A stretch of DNA of 64,000 nt. Source: Phytophthora colocasiae. Lineage: Eukaryota > Oomycota > Peronosporomycetes > Peronosporales > Peronosporaceae. Location of the stretch: NCBI GenBank assembly GCA_018806915.1, contig JAGKQI010000016.1:248001-312000 (forward strand), read 5' to 3'. Below are positions 10,203-22,156 of this stretch, piece after piece. The notes under the pieces are model-generated. The model was not told the DNA's origin. It searched no databases and saw nothing but the letters and a program-made list of their open reading frames with translations. Position 1 is the first letter of the stretch; each line of letters begins with the position of its first letter. Position numbers and translations under genes: made by a program.

Positions 10203-13200
10203 TTAAACTCTGGGGTGATCGTCTCCAGCTTGCATTGCTTGGAAACGAGCTCGCGCTCGTGCGCTCTGATTGAACTCATACAGTAAAGCGCCACAGTTCA
10301 GCTTTGACAAGGGTAGCCACTCTGTCTCGTCGTACCCCTTCCACTTGACCAGGTATTCGCGAAGTCTCTTGGAGGTCCTGGTACGCTTGCTCCACCGAGT
10401 GTCAAGTATCTTTTCCACTTCGTATTCATCATTCTCGGTGTCGGGCTCCCAACTGTCTTCTGGTAACAGCGCTGCATCAAAGTCATCATCCTCGCGGATA
10501 TCAAGCTCCACAGTTGGTCTTCTGGGAAACAAGGCTCTCGGTTTCAGGCGACTTATATGCACCCAAGGGTTCACCCGATACCCGGTGTCCCCGACCTTCA
10601 GTTTCACACGAAAATCATCTAGCATCTCTTCAATCCGGAAAGGACCATGCCACATGTGTGCGAGTTTCCGACTCAGCCCCGTTTGTACCTTGGGGATGTA
10701 TAGCCACACGGCATCACCGACGGCAAATCCGGACTTCAGACGTTCCGACAACTCCTTCCACTTTCGGGTCTGTTCTTCAGAACGCTCCTGCTTGGCCTTC
10801 TTCTGAAGTTCTTCAGCACAGGCTTGAGCGTAGCTGTAATCTCGTTGCATCTTCCGACGCCACTCATAAGCAGTGCGCTCTTGTACACCAGAAGGCTTTG
10901 GACCAAGCATCGCGGACACAGTCCCATGAGCATCCCATCCGTGCACCAGAAAGAAAGGTGTTTCCAGACGGGTCGCATCAAAGGAAGTGTTCAATGCGAA
11001 CATCAGACGCTCGGCGTGGTCGTCCCAGTCACTCTGATCAGCTTCGGCGATGTAGGCCTTGATGGCGCGCACGACCGTCTGAACAGACCGTTCTTGTTGG
11101 CCGTTCGCCTGGGGACGGTACGCCAGAGTCGCTCGCTGTCTGCTTCCCAGGAGATCCCGGAAACACCTGAACACTTCACTCATGAACCGAGGGTCCTGAT
11201 CATGGCGTATCAGGGAGCTAGCTCCGAAATTCCGGAAGACACGTTCCTCGTAGGCCTCAGCGACATCCTGAGCCGTAGTAATACTCATAGGCTTGCACAT
11301 CACATAGCCTGAGAACATGTCTTGGAACAACAACAGGAACGTGTTTCCTCTGGCGGACTTTGGCATGTGCGTCACGAAATCCATGGACACCACTTCAAAC
11401 GGTCGACTGGGCTCGATGTTGCCGGGCGACGGTCCAGGATTTGGGGGACGCCCCTTGCCACTTGCACAGTCCATACACTCCTTGACGAACCTTTCCACAT
11501 CAGCGTACATACCAATCCAGTAGAACTCGGAGCTCAGCTTCTCGAACGTACGTTTGATTCCCTGGTGAGCACCCTGGTAATCCCCATGAGCATAGTGCAG
11601 CATATCGGCATGCAAGTCTCTGGGGACCACAAGTCGGAGCTCATCAACCATGTCTCTCGGACGTTCTCTGGTAGCACGGCTGAGGCGGTACAAAACGTCT
11701 CTGGAATCCAAGATGAAATCATCGGCAATCCTGGCTAGCTTCCTTACTCGGGGTCGCGGTAGATCTCCCACGTCACCCTTAAGGAACTTGATGAGTTCTG
11801 CCAGATGAACATCTTGAGTCTGGTGAACTTTGATCCGCCGCCAGCGTTCTTCCTGAAACTCCAATGGGCCCATGGGTTCACGAGCCTCCGCGTCATCTGA
11901 TAGGTTTGCTTCTTCCTGATCGCGTGCACGAGTGATGGCAACAAGCACCTTGGCAGCATGAGGCAGGGGCGCAGACTCTGGCCCTGGGTCATCCATCTCC
12001 GATGTACAATCATGTTCACCAGAGGTCCGGTGAACATCGTCCGGAGTTTCAGAAGACATCCCTTCGGGAGGCTTCATCAGTTTCTCTGGGATCTTGGACA
12101 CCAGTTTTAGATGAGTCAGTTCGTCAGGTCTTGGACCTGCCCGGACTCGCCAAGAACGAGGGTCTTGGACGTCAAATAGTCCGCTGCTTGATTGAACTCA
12201 CGCTTCACGTGCACTAGCTTCAGAGACTGAAACTTGATCTTCAGAGACTCAAACTCGGCCAATTTCCGCTGCAGGTTCGGCTGATTACAATTGATCAGAC
12301 CTTGAGCTTGCTGGATAGCGATACGAGAGTCTCCGACAACCACCAAGTCTCGGATACCACGTTCCAAAGCCAACTTCAATCCATTGATCAGACCACAGTA
12401 TTCTGAGTCATTTACAGTGACATCTTTCAGAGCGAACCCTTGGGCTTCCAGGATATTCCACCCCGGGAGCTCCCAGAGTACACATCCGCAGCTTCCCAGG
12501 CGAGTGGATGTCTTGGCGGCACCATCAAAACTTAGAACACAACCTCGGTAATCAGCCCCTAGCATCTCCACGCTAATGGGTGCTGGAGGTTTGACTCGCC
12601 CCTTGACGGGGATGAGGTTTTCAGAAACCTCATCGAGGTGTTCACGGGGTGTGATGCCCGCTCCAAGAATAGCCGGGAGACCATCTTCATCTCGCTGGAT
12701 CCTGCGAATCTCCAAATTCCAGTGTGACAACTTCAATCCCCACTTCACGTTCCGACCATCAGCCGAACTGGATGACAGGAGCCATTTCAACACCGAATGT
12801 CTGGTGTACATCGTGATCACGGGACTCGTGTTTATCAGAGCCCGAAAGTTCTCCAGAACCCTGAGGATCGCTATGACCTCTTTCTCTGCGATGTGATACC
12901 GGAGCTCCGCCTCATTCAACACACGTCCAGTGAACCGTACGGGGTGTATCACTCCATCGTACTCCTGTCCCAAGACGGCTGAAGCAGCCCACGGGTTCGC
13001 ATGGGGGATAATAACGAAAGGCTTGGTGCGATCTGGGTGTCTGAGGAGCGGTGTCGAGACAATCTTGCGCTTCAGAATCTCAAAGGCTTCCTTAGCTCGA
13101 GCCAAATCTCGACCAGCGCGAATCTGTTCATCAGACAACTCGTAGAGCACAGCAGCCATCACCGGTAAGTCTTCGATAAACTTGTTGTAATAATTCAGAC

Positions 13201-15931
13201 TTCCCATGAAACTCTGTACTCCCTTGAGTGTCGACGGAAACGGCAATTCTTCCACTCCCTTGACAATCTTCGGTGTAGCTCTCAGTCCTTCAGCACTGAT
13301 CTCATGCGACAGATAAGGAATCGTCAGCTTCCCGAACTCGCTCTTGGGCAGGCTCACAGAAATGTTCCAGTATCTGAGTCTGAAGAGCAAGGCATTCAGG
13401 TCTTCACAAAGTTGATCCCAGGTGGGTGCCCCATGAGCAATGTCGTCAATGTAGGAACTTCGACCGAGTACCGGTCCCATGAAGGACGGGACTGGGATGT
13501 TCCTCTGAAAGACAGTCATTTGGTCAGTGAGCACTGGAACCCCTGGCATGTGTTCATCAGAGTTCTGAAGTTGTTCACCAGACATCAGACCATGTACGTC
13601 AGAGTTCTGGGGTTCTAACTTCAGGAATTCCAGCACATCGGGGTCAACCTCAGCTTCCTCTTCAGGTGACAATCGCACGAACCCCACAGACAGTTATCCA
13701 GCATAGCCTGGTATACCAGAGGGGCGTTCTTCAGACCGAAGGGCATTCTTACCCACTGGAAATGTCCAAATGGGCAGATGAACGCTGAGATCAGTCTCGC
13801 ACGCTCCGTCATTCGAATAGCCCAAAACCACTCGCCATATCCAGACTCATAAACCACAGTGCTGCCTCAAACCCAATCAACAGATCGTCTATCAGGGGCA
13901 ACGGATAACGCGACAACTGGATAAAACCATTCACCACTCAATAATCGATACACATGCGTATGTCCACACCATTCTTCTTGAGGACAATCACAATTGGTGA
14001 TGCCCAAGGCGAAGTCGAGTATTCGATGAGTCCGGTCTCCAGGAGCTTCTTCAGAAGTTCGTACACCTTGATCATCAGGTGAGGGGCAACGGACCTCGGA
14101 CGTTGGGCAACAGGTTTAGCGTCTCCCACGTCCAAGTCACAGACCACACCCCTTGCCGGGGCAGGTGCGGCATTGCCGTCTCCCAGAAAGATTTTCCGGT
14201 GATACTTTAAGATATCCCTGAGTTTCTGCTCCATTTCTGGCGTTGTTTTCCCGGGTACTCCGACGTCAGCCTTGTCGATATCGCATTCAGGAGTCAAATC
14301 TTCCAGTTCAGGTAGCATAACCAGCTGGTCACGTAATTGAGAGAGTAGGTCCGTTCCTTCCCGTATGTAGACACCGGGTTCCAGATCCAATTCCTCATTC
14401 GTGACTCGCATGCACCGCTCGTACTCGGCTCGGAGCTTTTCCACAGGGGTGCCTGGCATACACTGGATTGGGATGTCCCATGAACAGTCTGTCGGATCCA
14501 TATCTCCCATGAACAGTTCACCAGAAACACTCAGGGTGACTTCATCCTCGACCATGTTACTCGGAATTCCAGACATGGTTCCGGAGTCCTTCGGAGTCGT
14601 TTCTTCTGATGGCAATTCCAGATCTCCGGTGTCCACAGCGGTATCTCGGGTCTCCTCTTTTCCGGCATCCACCCAGTCATCTGTCTGCGTAGCCACATCC
14701 AAAGCGAAACGAACTTGTTTTGCTCGTGGGACCGAAGTAGGCCTCACAAACTGTACTCGAGCATTATCCAGCCTTGGGCGTTGTAAGATCTTAGTTGGCC
14801 ACGGGTATACCGGGTGATCCACACATGGAGGTTGAGGTATCAGATCCTCCAAGTCAGCTTCGGCCTTCAGACGTCTCTTCGTCTCTGGTGACGGAGTGTT
14901 CTCCAGGATCAAAACTTCCCAGTCACGATAGGCTGCAGAGCCTGGCCGTACAAAGCGACCATGTCGTGGGAAAAATCCATACTCCACAATCCTTGCAACG
15001 TCAGAAAATTCATTCACCCACGTATTCTTGTCAGAAATGTTCACCACGCGCACCGCCACAGGCCATGACCGGGCTGCATAAATCAGCTGAGTCACCCAAC
15101 GGTCTCCACGTCCCGCCCACACGACTTCTCGTTGCGGGTTCGTCGGACCATAATCAATGCGAACAACAAATTCTTCACCAGGTCTCAGGAGTACCGCTTC
15201 ACTTGGTCTGATGGACCTGTTCCTGCCGACATGATCACCAGGCTCCCAGCTGCACATCATCACCACGACTTCGTCTGGCATAGATACCAATCCCTCACGA
15301 ACGCTGATCCTCAGACCAGCGGCGAACATGAATCCCATTCCTAATAGCACGTTTATACCTTCGCCGATATTCGCAACCCAGACATCAACAATGTAAACCA
15401 CTCTCGGTCCGAGAGTTAGCTTGATCTCAGCACTGGCACCAATGTACGTCGGAACTCCTCCCATCCCAGACACTCTTGTTTGTTTGTGTGACTTGAGCCT
15501 GAGTCCGAGCTTACGCGCAAAGTCGTAACTCAGGATGTTGATAGTCGCACCGGTGTCCAGGAGAATCTTGGTCCGATGATCATTGACAGCGCCATGCACC
15601 ATGACCACATCACGCTTTGCAGGATCAGGGTAGTGATCCTCCCACCAGCCATAACATTCCCCGTCTTTCAGACGAAACTGGATTGTGTCGTCCGGAGGCG
15701 GTCCATTGTCTCTCGGAAAGTCCGGTGAACAGTCTCTCGGAAAGTCCGATGAACTGTCTCTCAGACGCGGAATTTCTGAAGACATGGCTGATTCTTGAGC
15801 TAAAGCGGTCATGCAATGTTGATTTTTAGGTTGGGTTGTTTTCAGCTCCGGTCCTACGTACACTAGAACACATAACTCTGGGGGTGTGCCTTGCCCGGCG
15901 CGTTTCAGATCCCCATCCGACGGGCTTGCTA
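10203..15931 (-). pseudogene. pol: Pol of copy B (protease-RT-RNH-RNH-integrase-chromodomain), disrupted
   Basis: The frame is open from the gag stop region downstream. The aspartic protease motif DTGAT lies at 15543-15557. RT follows, with its YIDD box at 13442-13453. Next come a degenerate connection/RNase H, a second plant-like RNase H (Asp in LSFDGAAK near 12520), integrase with HHCC and DDE residues (about 11600-11050), a GPF-type module and a C-terminal chromodomain (about 10420-10270). Damage relative to copy C is a CGA-to-TGA stop at 13938-13940 within the RT CIDY motif region, and single-base deletions near 13826, 13682 and 12126. There is a roughly 70-residue insertion in RT just before YIDD. 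This copy cannot make a full Pol. Confidence 0.9.
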
Positions 15932-18900
15932 GTTTAACTGTTTCCCAGAGTCAGCCTCGTCACCCAGGAGTTTCTCCAGCAGGTGATCCGGCAGGTCCTT
16001 CAGTGTACCTTGACGGGCTAGTTTCTTGAGGGATTCCAGGGTCTTGATGTCCTCGCATGGTCTCCCAGAGTGCACCTTTCCGCAAACCTCACACGGCGGT
16101 ACTCGGCACATCCTGCTCGGGTGACCCTTCTCCTGACATCTGTCACAGACAATGTCTCTCAAACAGTTCTCTTCAGAGTGACCCGATCGGCGACACTTTT
16201 CGCAGAACTTGTTCCTGTAGTCAGGGTTATCGCGCCGTGTCTGCTGGAAGTCTTGACCTGACGATCCTCGGGGAGACTGGGGCGGCGGTCGCCATCCCAT
16301 GTTGTCCATGACCCGATAAACTTCGTTTGTCAGAGTCTGAGTCCAATCAGCACCGCCAGGCGCCTGAGAGGCAGATTGTACACCAGACGAAGATTGTACA
16401 CCAGACATCTCGCGATCGTGTTCTGACGACGAAGCTCTGGTATCCTTCTCTTGAGTTCTGGTATCCGCATCGACATCGTCAGAGGCATCCGGGTCTGCTT
16501 CTCGGGCGACGTAAGTCTTCCCCATACGCTTCGGCTTAAACTGTCCACGTGGGAGATTGTCCGCTCGGAAATCCCGATGTCTGGTGGTCGTAGTGTCTTG
16601 ATCAGCAGTTCGCCAGACATCTTCGTCCTGTTGCAGGGCATATTCCAAGTCCGAGATACTCCTGAACTTCCGGCCTTGTAACGCGATCTTCAGACGCTCA
16701 TCCTTCAGCTTGGTGATGTACCTCAGAACGTGTTTCTCCAGGCGTCTGGAGGACTTTCTGAAGTCCACCTCAGCTTTTCCGGCGGCCGAGTTCAGGCGAT
16801 AGAAGAAGTCCAACGGAGTCTCGGAACTCTTCATCTCCATCGTGAAGTATCTCTCGGAATATGATGACCGGGCCTTGCAATAACGCCTGCGGAACTCCGT
16901 TGATAACTCCTTCCAGTCACGGGAAACACTCTTCGGAAGCTGGTTGAACCAATCTCTGGCAGACACCGGGAGCTTCAGCTCGAGCTCTTGTATGCGGGTC
17001 TTGTTCGTCCATGCTCCCTGAGATGCCATGTTCACGAAGCGCTCCCACCAGTGAACACGCTCCCGTAATGTCGCTCGGGGATCAAATTCTCCGATGATAC
17101 TTGAGTTTATGAAGGGCCTCATAGTCAGCAGGGTCGCTCCAGCTTGTCCCTGGGATGCAGAAGTCAGGTTGACCACCTCCGGAGGATCCAAGTCATCAGA
17201 AGACGAATCACTTGAGTCCGAGCTTGAGTCACTTGAGCTTCCACCCGGGTCTGGGTCATTCCTGCGTCTTCCTGGCTTCCGAGGAGCGTCCCGACCATCT
17301 TCGGAGCGTCTTACACTCGGTTTCCGGTGTCCATCGCGCCTGGGAGTCGCTGGGCGCCTTCCTTCAGTCTTGACCTCGGTCAGGGGAGCCGCTTGAGCCG
17401 TCTGGGTCGTCGTAGCGGCCGCGGTGGCCGCGCCATGCCTTCCAGCCTTCGCGCGCTTGGTTTCGGTCGTTCTCCGTAGGGGAAGAGGCGTATGGAAGGC
17501 CTCCGTCGTTTTAATGGGTGTAACCCTACCCCTACTGGCGACTCCTTCTGATCCCCTAACCCCAGGTGTGCAATCTCCCGTATCCCGACTGTTCACCAGA
17601 AGTCCGGTTGCCGGTTTAGGGTCATGTTCACCGGAGATCCGACTTGAAGTTGCTACTTCAGGGTGGGCGACCCCTTGAACTTTAGACAATGTTGCACGAA
17701 GGTTCCTCAATTCTGCGGCCTGGAAACGCTGCATGTTCTGGGAACTTTCTCGCTCCCTGTCGCGCTCCGACTCCACGTCGTGCACCCGCTGTCGTAAGGT
17801 CTCCATTTGCGAAATCCAGTCACGTTTCAGCTCGTCTGCCCAACGCGCACGTTCGGCTTCGGCCTCGGCTTCCCGTTGTTTCCAGCGATCTGCAAACTCG
17901 GTCTCCAGACGCTGTACGTCGGAAAACTGTTCACCAGAAACTTGTACGTCGGACACCTGTCTCTCAGACGACTTCGAATGATACTTGAGCTTGGACTCAA
18001 ACGCTTGACTCCGACGTTCTTCCAAGTCATCCACGCGTCTCTGGGCTTCCAGTCTGGCGCTCTCAGACTCAAGTAGTCGGTCGGTAAGTGTCTGGATCTG
18101 CTGGCGCGTATCAAGTTCTCGTTGTTCACGTCGACGTTCACGCTCCATGGATTCTAGACGTTCTCTGGCCAGAAATTCCTTCTGCTCCTGTTCCATCCGA
18201 CGCTGCCATTCCTGTTGCTGCCGCATAGCGTTCAGTTCGATCTGCGCTGGGCCTGATCTCTGGGAACTTCGCATGCGGCTTGACGCAACGGAACTCATGC
18301 GTCTGGAAGACACTTTCCGGTGATCCTCGCTCTTCAGACTCTGATGTCTGCTCTGGTGGCTTCTCCCACGACTCGAGACGGACGATGCTGGAGCTTCTGG
18401 CGTCCGGTGAACAGAATCTCGTACAGAATTTCTGGTAGACAACTGTCTCTCGGACTTCACTTCTGGAAACTCCAGCTTCTCTTCCAACATCTCGAAGTCT
18501 TCAGGCTCCGACTTCACCGGCATCAGCGTTCGTGTCACGTGGATTCCCATAGACTCTCCGGCGACCATTCCTCCGGCATCGGCACCTTGGGCGATCATCG
18601 CCACACCTCCGACGGACAACGGCATATGTGCAGACGCCCCTCGACTCATGGACATCAGCGACGAGTCTGTGGAACTTCCACGAGAGGTCTGGAGTCCCGA
18701 CGAGTGGTCATCCGACGTACGCGAGGTCCCGATGACACTTGGCACAGGCGCACCAGTCGTCAGAGAGCTGCCTCGATCTTCAGACATTGGTACACCAGAC
18801 TCCAAGCGAGTGCTATCAGAGTGACTCTCGTATACCGGCAGCGAACTTAGCGACGGCGTCGACAGTGCAGATGGTGTCGACGAGACTTGCGGGCGTGGCG

Positions 18901-20155
18901 GACCATGTAGCAGGCGCTTGGACTGCGGCGGTTCTCCACTGCTGGACCCGTCAGAACTATGTGTGACTCTGAGTCCGGTCACCCGGAGTCTCATAATCAG
19001 CTGTCGTCCCTGTAGGTCAGCCTTCTCATCGCGTAATATACCATCAGCTTCGCCTTGACGTGCTTCGTTGCCTACCTTTGTGTCTTCTGGGAGTCGATTG
19101 ACTTGTGACCTGGCGGTCACAGTGGCCCACTCAACCAGTTCTTCAGCAAGTCGGCTCTGAAGCTCCGTCGCCACACTGCGCACTTGAGGTTCGAAGATAG
19201 CAGACGCTTGGGTCTGAGACCACCTCGGTAGCAGGTTCTGGAACTCAAATCCCGCTTCATACAGCATCGTCTGAAGGACAGCGACGCATTCGGGTGCTGT
19301 CAGAGTATTCATCGAGATCTCGACGTATGACAAGTCTTGGATTCGGCCAAAACTATGGCGCCTCAAGCAGAACTCCGATATCCACATGTCTTCCGGAAAT
19401 ACTGAAGAGCACCGCCACTTGATGTAGTCGCCCGTCGCTGCCGCAGCCTTCTGAAAGACATTTGCGTCAGGCTTCGCTGTTCGCCAGGCGTATTCGACGT
19501 TCGGCGGAACAATTCTTCCAGCGTCCATGTCCCTCCAGCGGCGGAACTCACGGCGTACGTACTTCAAGGCACGTTCTCCATCCAGCGAATCAGCCCTCCC
19601 AGACACATCAGACGGTGTCTTCAGAGAATCTTCGGACTTCATCGGCATGTCGTCAGACATCGGAGTGTCTTCGGACTTTGGAGTCTTCGAGACACGTTCA
19701 TCAACCAGTCCGGGTTCCGTCTTCACTTCCCCCACGGACTTCCCAGAAGTCGTCGACTCAGAACACAAGTCAATGACCTCCGGGGACTCAACCACGTCGG
19801 CGCCTCCCTCGGACGCCTCATCACCACCCTCACGGGCAGTGGCCACCTCGTCACCAGAAGCTTCAGCTTCGGACGGACCCTCCTCAGAACCTTGTTCGCC
19901 AGACACATCGGGTGTCTCTTGGGCTTCAGGCTCCGCAGCAGGCTGGTCTTCGACCGCCGGTTCCGGGACGTTCACCTCCTCGACTGCTTCCTTTTCACGT
20001 GCAGCCTTCCTCTTCTCGCGTGCCGCCTTCTGAACAGCATCCAAGTCGGGTTGTTCGTCAGGCGGAAGACCTTGAAGACGCTTCGACTGACGTGTCGCCA
20101 TACTGCGACCACCGCGTCCCCGACGTCCTCCTCTCGTAGTTCCATGTGAAGCCAT
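15929..20155 (-). CDS. gag: Gag of copy B, intact, 1408 aa
   Basis: This is the structural protein expected to form the particle and bind the RNA. The start is the ATG at 20155. Residues 1-200 are acidic and low-complexity after an Arg/Gly-rich N-terminus. Residues about 640-825 form a long Arg/Glu coiled coil, and residues about 1005-1190 are a retrotransposon gag domain. Zinc knuckles CX2CX4HX4C lie at 1318-1331 and 1337-1350, with a third, imperfect one (CX2CX3HX4C) at 1355-1367. It is far longer than the usual 300-500 residue Ty3/Gypsy gag. Four copies of the element's 11-mer motif recur at exact 15-bp steps (17915, 17930, 17945, 17960). The frame is fully open although pol beside it is dead. 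Confidence 0.9.
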   Translation of the reverse strand: MASHGTTRGGRRGRGGRSMATRQSKRLQGLPPDEQPDLDAVQKAAREKRKAAREKEAVEEVNVPEPAVEDQPAAEPEAQETPDVSGEQGSEEGPSEAEASGDEVATAREGGDEASEGGADVVESPEVIDLCSESTTSGKSVGEVKTEPGLVDERVSKTPKSEDTPMSDDMPMKSEDSLKTPSDVSGRADSLDGERALKYVRREFRRWRDMDAGRIVPPNVEYAWRTAKPDANVFQKAAAATGDYIKWRCSSVFPEDMWISEFCLRRHSFGRIQDLSYVEISMNTLTAPECVAVLQTMLYEAGFEFQNLLPRWSQTQASAIFEPQVRSVATELQSRLAEELVEWATVTARSQVNRLPEDTKVGNEARQGEADGILRDEKADLQGRQLIMRLRVTGLRVTHSSDGSSSGEPPQSKRLLHGPPRPQVSSTPSALSTPSLSSLPVYESHSDSTRLESGVPMSEDRGSSLTTGAPVPSVIGTSRTSDDHSSGLQTSRGSSTDSSLMSMSRGASAHMPLSVGGVAMIAQGADAGGMVAGESMGIHVTRTLMPVKSEPEDFEMLEEKLEFPEVKSERQLSTRNSVRDSVHRTPEAPASSVSSRGRSHQSRHQSLKSEDHRKVSSRRMSSVASSRMRSSQRSGPAQIELNAMRQQQEWQRRMEQEQKEFLARERLESMERERRREQRELDTRQQIQTLTDRLLESESARLEAQRRVDDLEERRSQAFESKLKYHSKSSERQVSDVQVSGEQFSDVQRLETEFADRWKQREAEAEAERARWADELKRDWISQMETLRQRVHDVESERDRERESSQNMQRFQAAELRNLRATLSKVQGVAHPEVATSSRISGEHDPKPATGLLVNSRDTGDCTPGVRGSEGVASRGRVTPIKTTEAFHTPLPLRRTTETKRAKAGRHGAATAAATTTQTAQAAPLTEVKTEGRRPATPRRDGHRKPSVRRSEDGRDAPRKPGRRRNDPDPGGSSSDSSSDSSDSSSDDLDPPEVVNLTSASQGQAGATLLTMRPFINSSIIGEFDPRATLRERVHWWERFVNMASQGAWTNKTRIQELELKLPVSARDWFNQLPKSVSRDWKELSTEFRRRYCKARSSYSERYFTMEMKSSETPLDFFYRLNSAAGKAEVDFRKSSRRLEKHVLRYITKLKDERLKIALQGRKFRSISDLEYALQQDEDVWRTADQDTTTTRHRDFRADNLPRGQFKPKRMGKTYVAREADPDASDDVDADTRTQEKDTRASSSEHDREMSGVQSSSGVQSASQAPGGADWTQTLTNEVYRVMDNMGWRPPPQSPRGSSGQDFQQTRRDNPDYRNKFCEKCRRSGHSEENCLRDIVCDRCQEKGHPSRMCRVPPCEVCGKVHSGRPCEDIKTLESLKKLARQGTLKDLPDHLLEKLLGDEADSGKQLN
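15932..15938 (-). promoter_or_regulatory. Candidate -1 frameshift site GTTAAAC at the gag stop (copy B)
   Basis: The gag frame ends CAG TTA AAC TAG. The heptamer G TTA AAC is in the right phase for a -1 slip. The -1 frame is open from there through a short linker into the protease, with no need for a separate start codon, and the TAG follows the heptamer immediately. GUUAAAC is a known functional slippery sequence in other systems. Use here is inferred. Confidence 0.55.
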
Positions 20156-20226
20156 CTTGAATATAGACGCTTGACAGAAACCCTCTTCTCAAACTCTCTT
20201 AGATCCGGTGATATCACGATACCAAG

Positions 20227-20244
20227 ATCCGGGCACGCGCACCA
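20227..20244 (-). promoter_or_regulatory. Primer binding site of copy B
   Basis: TGGTGCGCGTGCCCGGAT begins two bases inside the LTR (which ends CGCGACA on the - strand). The leading TGG pairs with a tRNA CCA end. The cognate tRNA was not identified. Confidence 0.6.
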
Positions 20245-20246
20245 GT

Positions 20247-22156
20247 TGTCGCGAAGTCGGTGCAACTTTTACCGCGGTGCAGGGGCGTACAGTGAACCTG
20301 GAAGTGTGACTACCGGTAATTATACCAGAGTCGCACAGCAAGGTGGGCGTGTGTTACCTTGTGCTGTCCTCGTAGGTTCGTTGTCTTGGTAATGAGACCC
20401 TCGCCGGGGTCGTGAGAGTGTTGATGAGAGTAAGGGTTCCTTGCGTGGGCCGTCGGATGTCCTTCTGGTCCTCACAGGAGCGCTTGGGAGTCGAACGTTT
20501 TCCGGTGAACACTTGTGTACACCAGAGATTTCTGAAGGCAAAAGAGAAATTAATACAATGGGAAGTCCAGTAATTAGACTTCCGAGATAACCGCAATATA
20601 GAGTTCCGATATACAAATATGTAGCTGCTCTTATTCTTTCCTGGCCCTTGAGCAGTGGGCTAGTTCTCCAGGTCAACTAGGGAAATGATCACCAGACACC
20701 TGGTCTGTCCGGTATTCCCGTAACTTTCGCGCACCACCCTCTAATATATAGAGGGAAAATAAACCAATACACTATCAGTTATATAACAGTCTACCGAGCG
20801 TCTTGAGAGCGACTGTCTAGCTCCCAAAACCTGTCCAAACGTACAATATGAAATGGGCTACCGCTAGAGACAAGACAAACGACCCAACTAGTAAATGGAA
20901 TAGGTGGGTCCTCTCAGGTCTCTACGTTACGCTGATCTCCACCTAAAGGGGCTTGATAGGTGAGAGATCACACGACTCAAAGCTTTGTCGTGGCCTTACA
21001 CTTCCGAAGAACCGACGAATCGACCTTGGGGTTGTAACGCAAAATTGAACTCGGGGGTACCGATCAAATTGAACTCTGGTTATCTATCTCGTATCTCTCT
21101 GTCTTCTGTCTTCCATATTCTCATATACACTTGGTCTCAGTATAACTCAGGAATCTTCACTTGGGCTCACTATGGTAGTCGATGCTGCAGATCTTGTCGA
21201 GTCGACACTTAATGATGTCATTACAGGGGTGAGTGGGTTGCGTTTCACTTGATTGCGTGAGGTCGTGTTGGGTACACTTGGTTTCAGTATGGGGTGGACT
21301 TCAGAGTGTCAGAGTCTGGTATCCTGTTCATCAGGGTCTGGAATCATGTGCGTCGGAGACATGTTCATCGGAACCATGTACTCCGGAATCATGTACATCA
21401 GAGTCGTAATACCAGAGTCGTGACACTTGGGTCTGTTCATCGGAGTCTTGTACGTCGGAGTCTGTTCATCGGAAACTGGTAAATGTCTGGAATATTGCTT
21501 GTATAAGCCGGACACATCAGACTTGTTTACCAGAATCATGTTCGTCAGACTCATGTACGTCAGACTTCATGTACGTCGGACTTCATGTACGTTGGACTCA
21601 TGTACGTTGGACTCATGTACGTCAGACTTCATGGTGTGATATCAGAGTTTCCATGCGTGATACCAGAAATCCATGAGTATTTTCAGGGTGCGGAGCACGT
21701 ATGCTACAACGCACGAAGTCCAATCGGGATATGCGCGGGGTGCGCTACGTCCGGTGCGCGATACTTGGTATCTTGTGGGTATAACTGTATTCCTTGAACC
21801 ATCATCGTCACACAGGACGGCAACGGGATGAGGTCTCTCAGAGATACATTCTTCTGGGAGACTTTCTGCCAACCTTTAGGCACTCATTGTCGGGGAAAGT
21901 CCGGTGATCAGACTGAGTGTTATTGTCTCTCGGAGTTTGTGCACTTTTCCGAGGAACACTTCTGATCTCTTGGGCCCCTATGCAGTACAGGTGAAGGTTA
22001 ATATATATAGCGGTTTTCTTCCACAGATCCATTATTGTCGCACGGGACATAACCTCGTCCCACATCTCCCTTTCTCCCACAACCCAGTATACATCCAATC
22101 ACATCACAGCGTAACGTCCATATCCACTCGAAAAAATCGTAATTAGCAACGTGTCA
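20247..22156 (-). repeat. Full LTR of copy B (right end)
   Basis: On the + strand it runs TGTCGCG to GTGTCA. It closely matches the LTR at 25998-27906 (longer array form, box AATATATATAG). It differs in type from the LTR remainder on the other side of copy B, which has AATATATAAAG and the shorter array. It abuts the inverted LTR fragment at 22157 with no intervening sequence. Confidence 0.92.

Larger units (their letters stand above)
5273..22156 (-). mobile_element. Giant Ty3/Gypsy element, copy B (interrupted by copy A)
   Basis: On the - strand it reads LTR (22156-20247), PBS, gag, pol, a convergent opposite-strand ORF, PPT, and the LTR remainder (6476-5273). The missing first 689 bases of the left LTR should lie to the left of copy A, outside the window. 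The gag frame is intact. Pol has one nonsense and three single-base deletions. The right LTR is joined directly to a partial, inverted LTR (copy D), so copy B itself inserted into copy D at the same LTR position that copy A used in copy B. Confidence 0.92.

Noticed and set aside
14401..14817. Long frames opposite pol and gag (such as 14401-14817, 18320-18850, 41842-42108)
   Set aside because: They are shadows of the strong coding frames or of LTR sequence and carry no independent motif.
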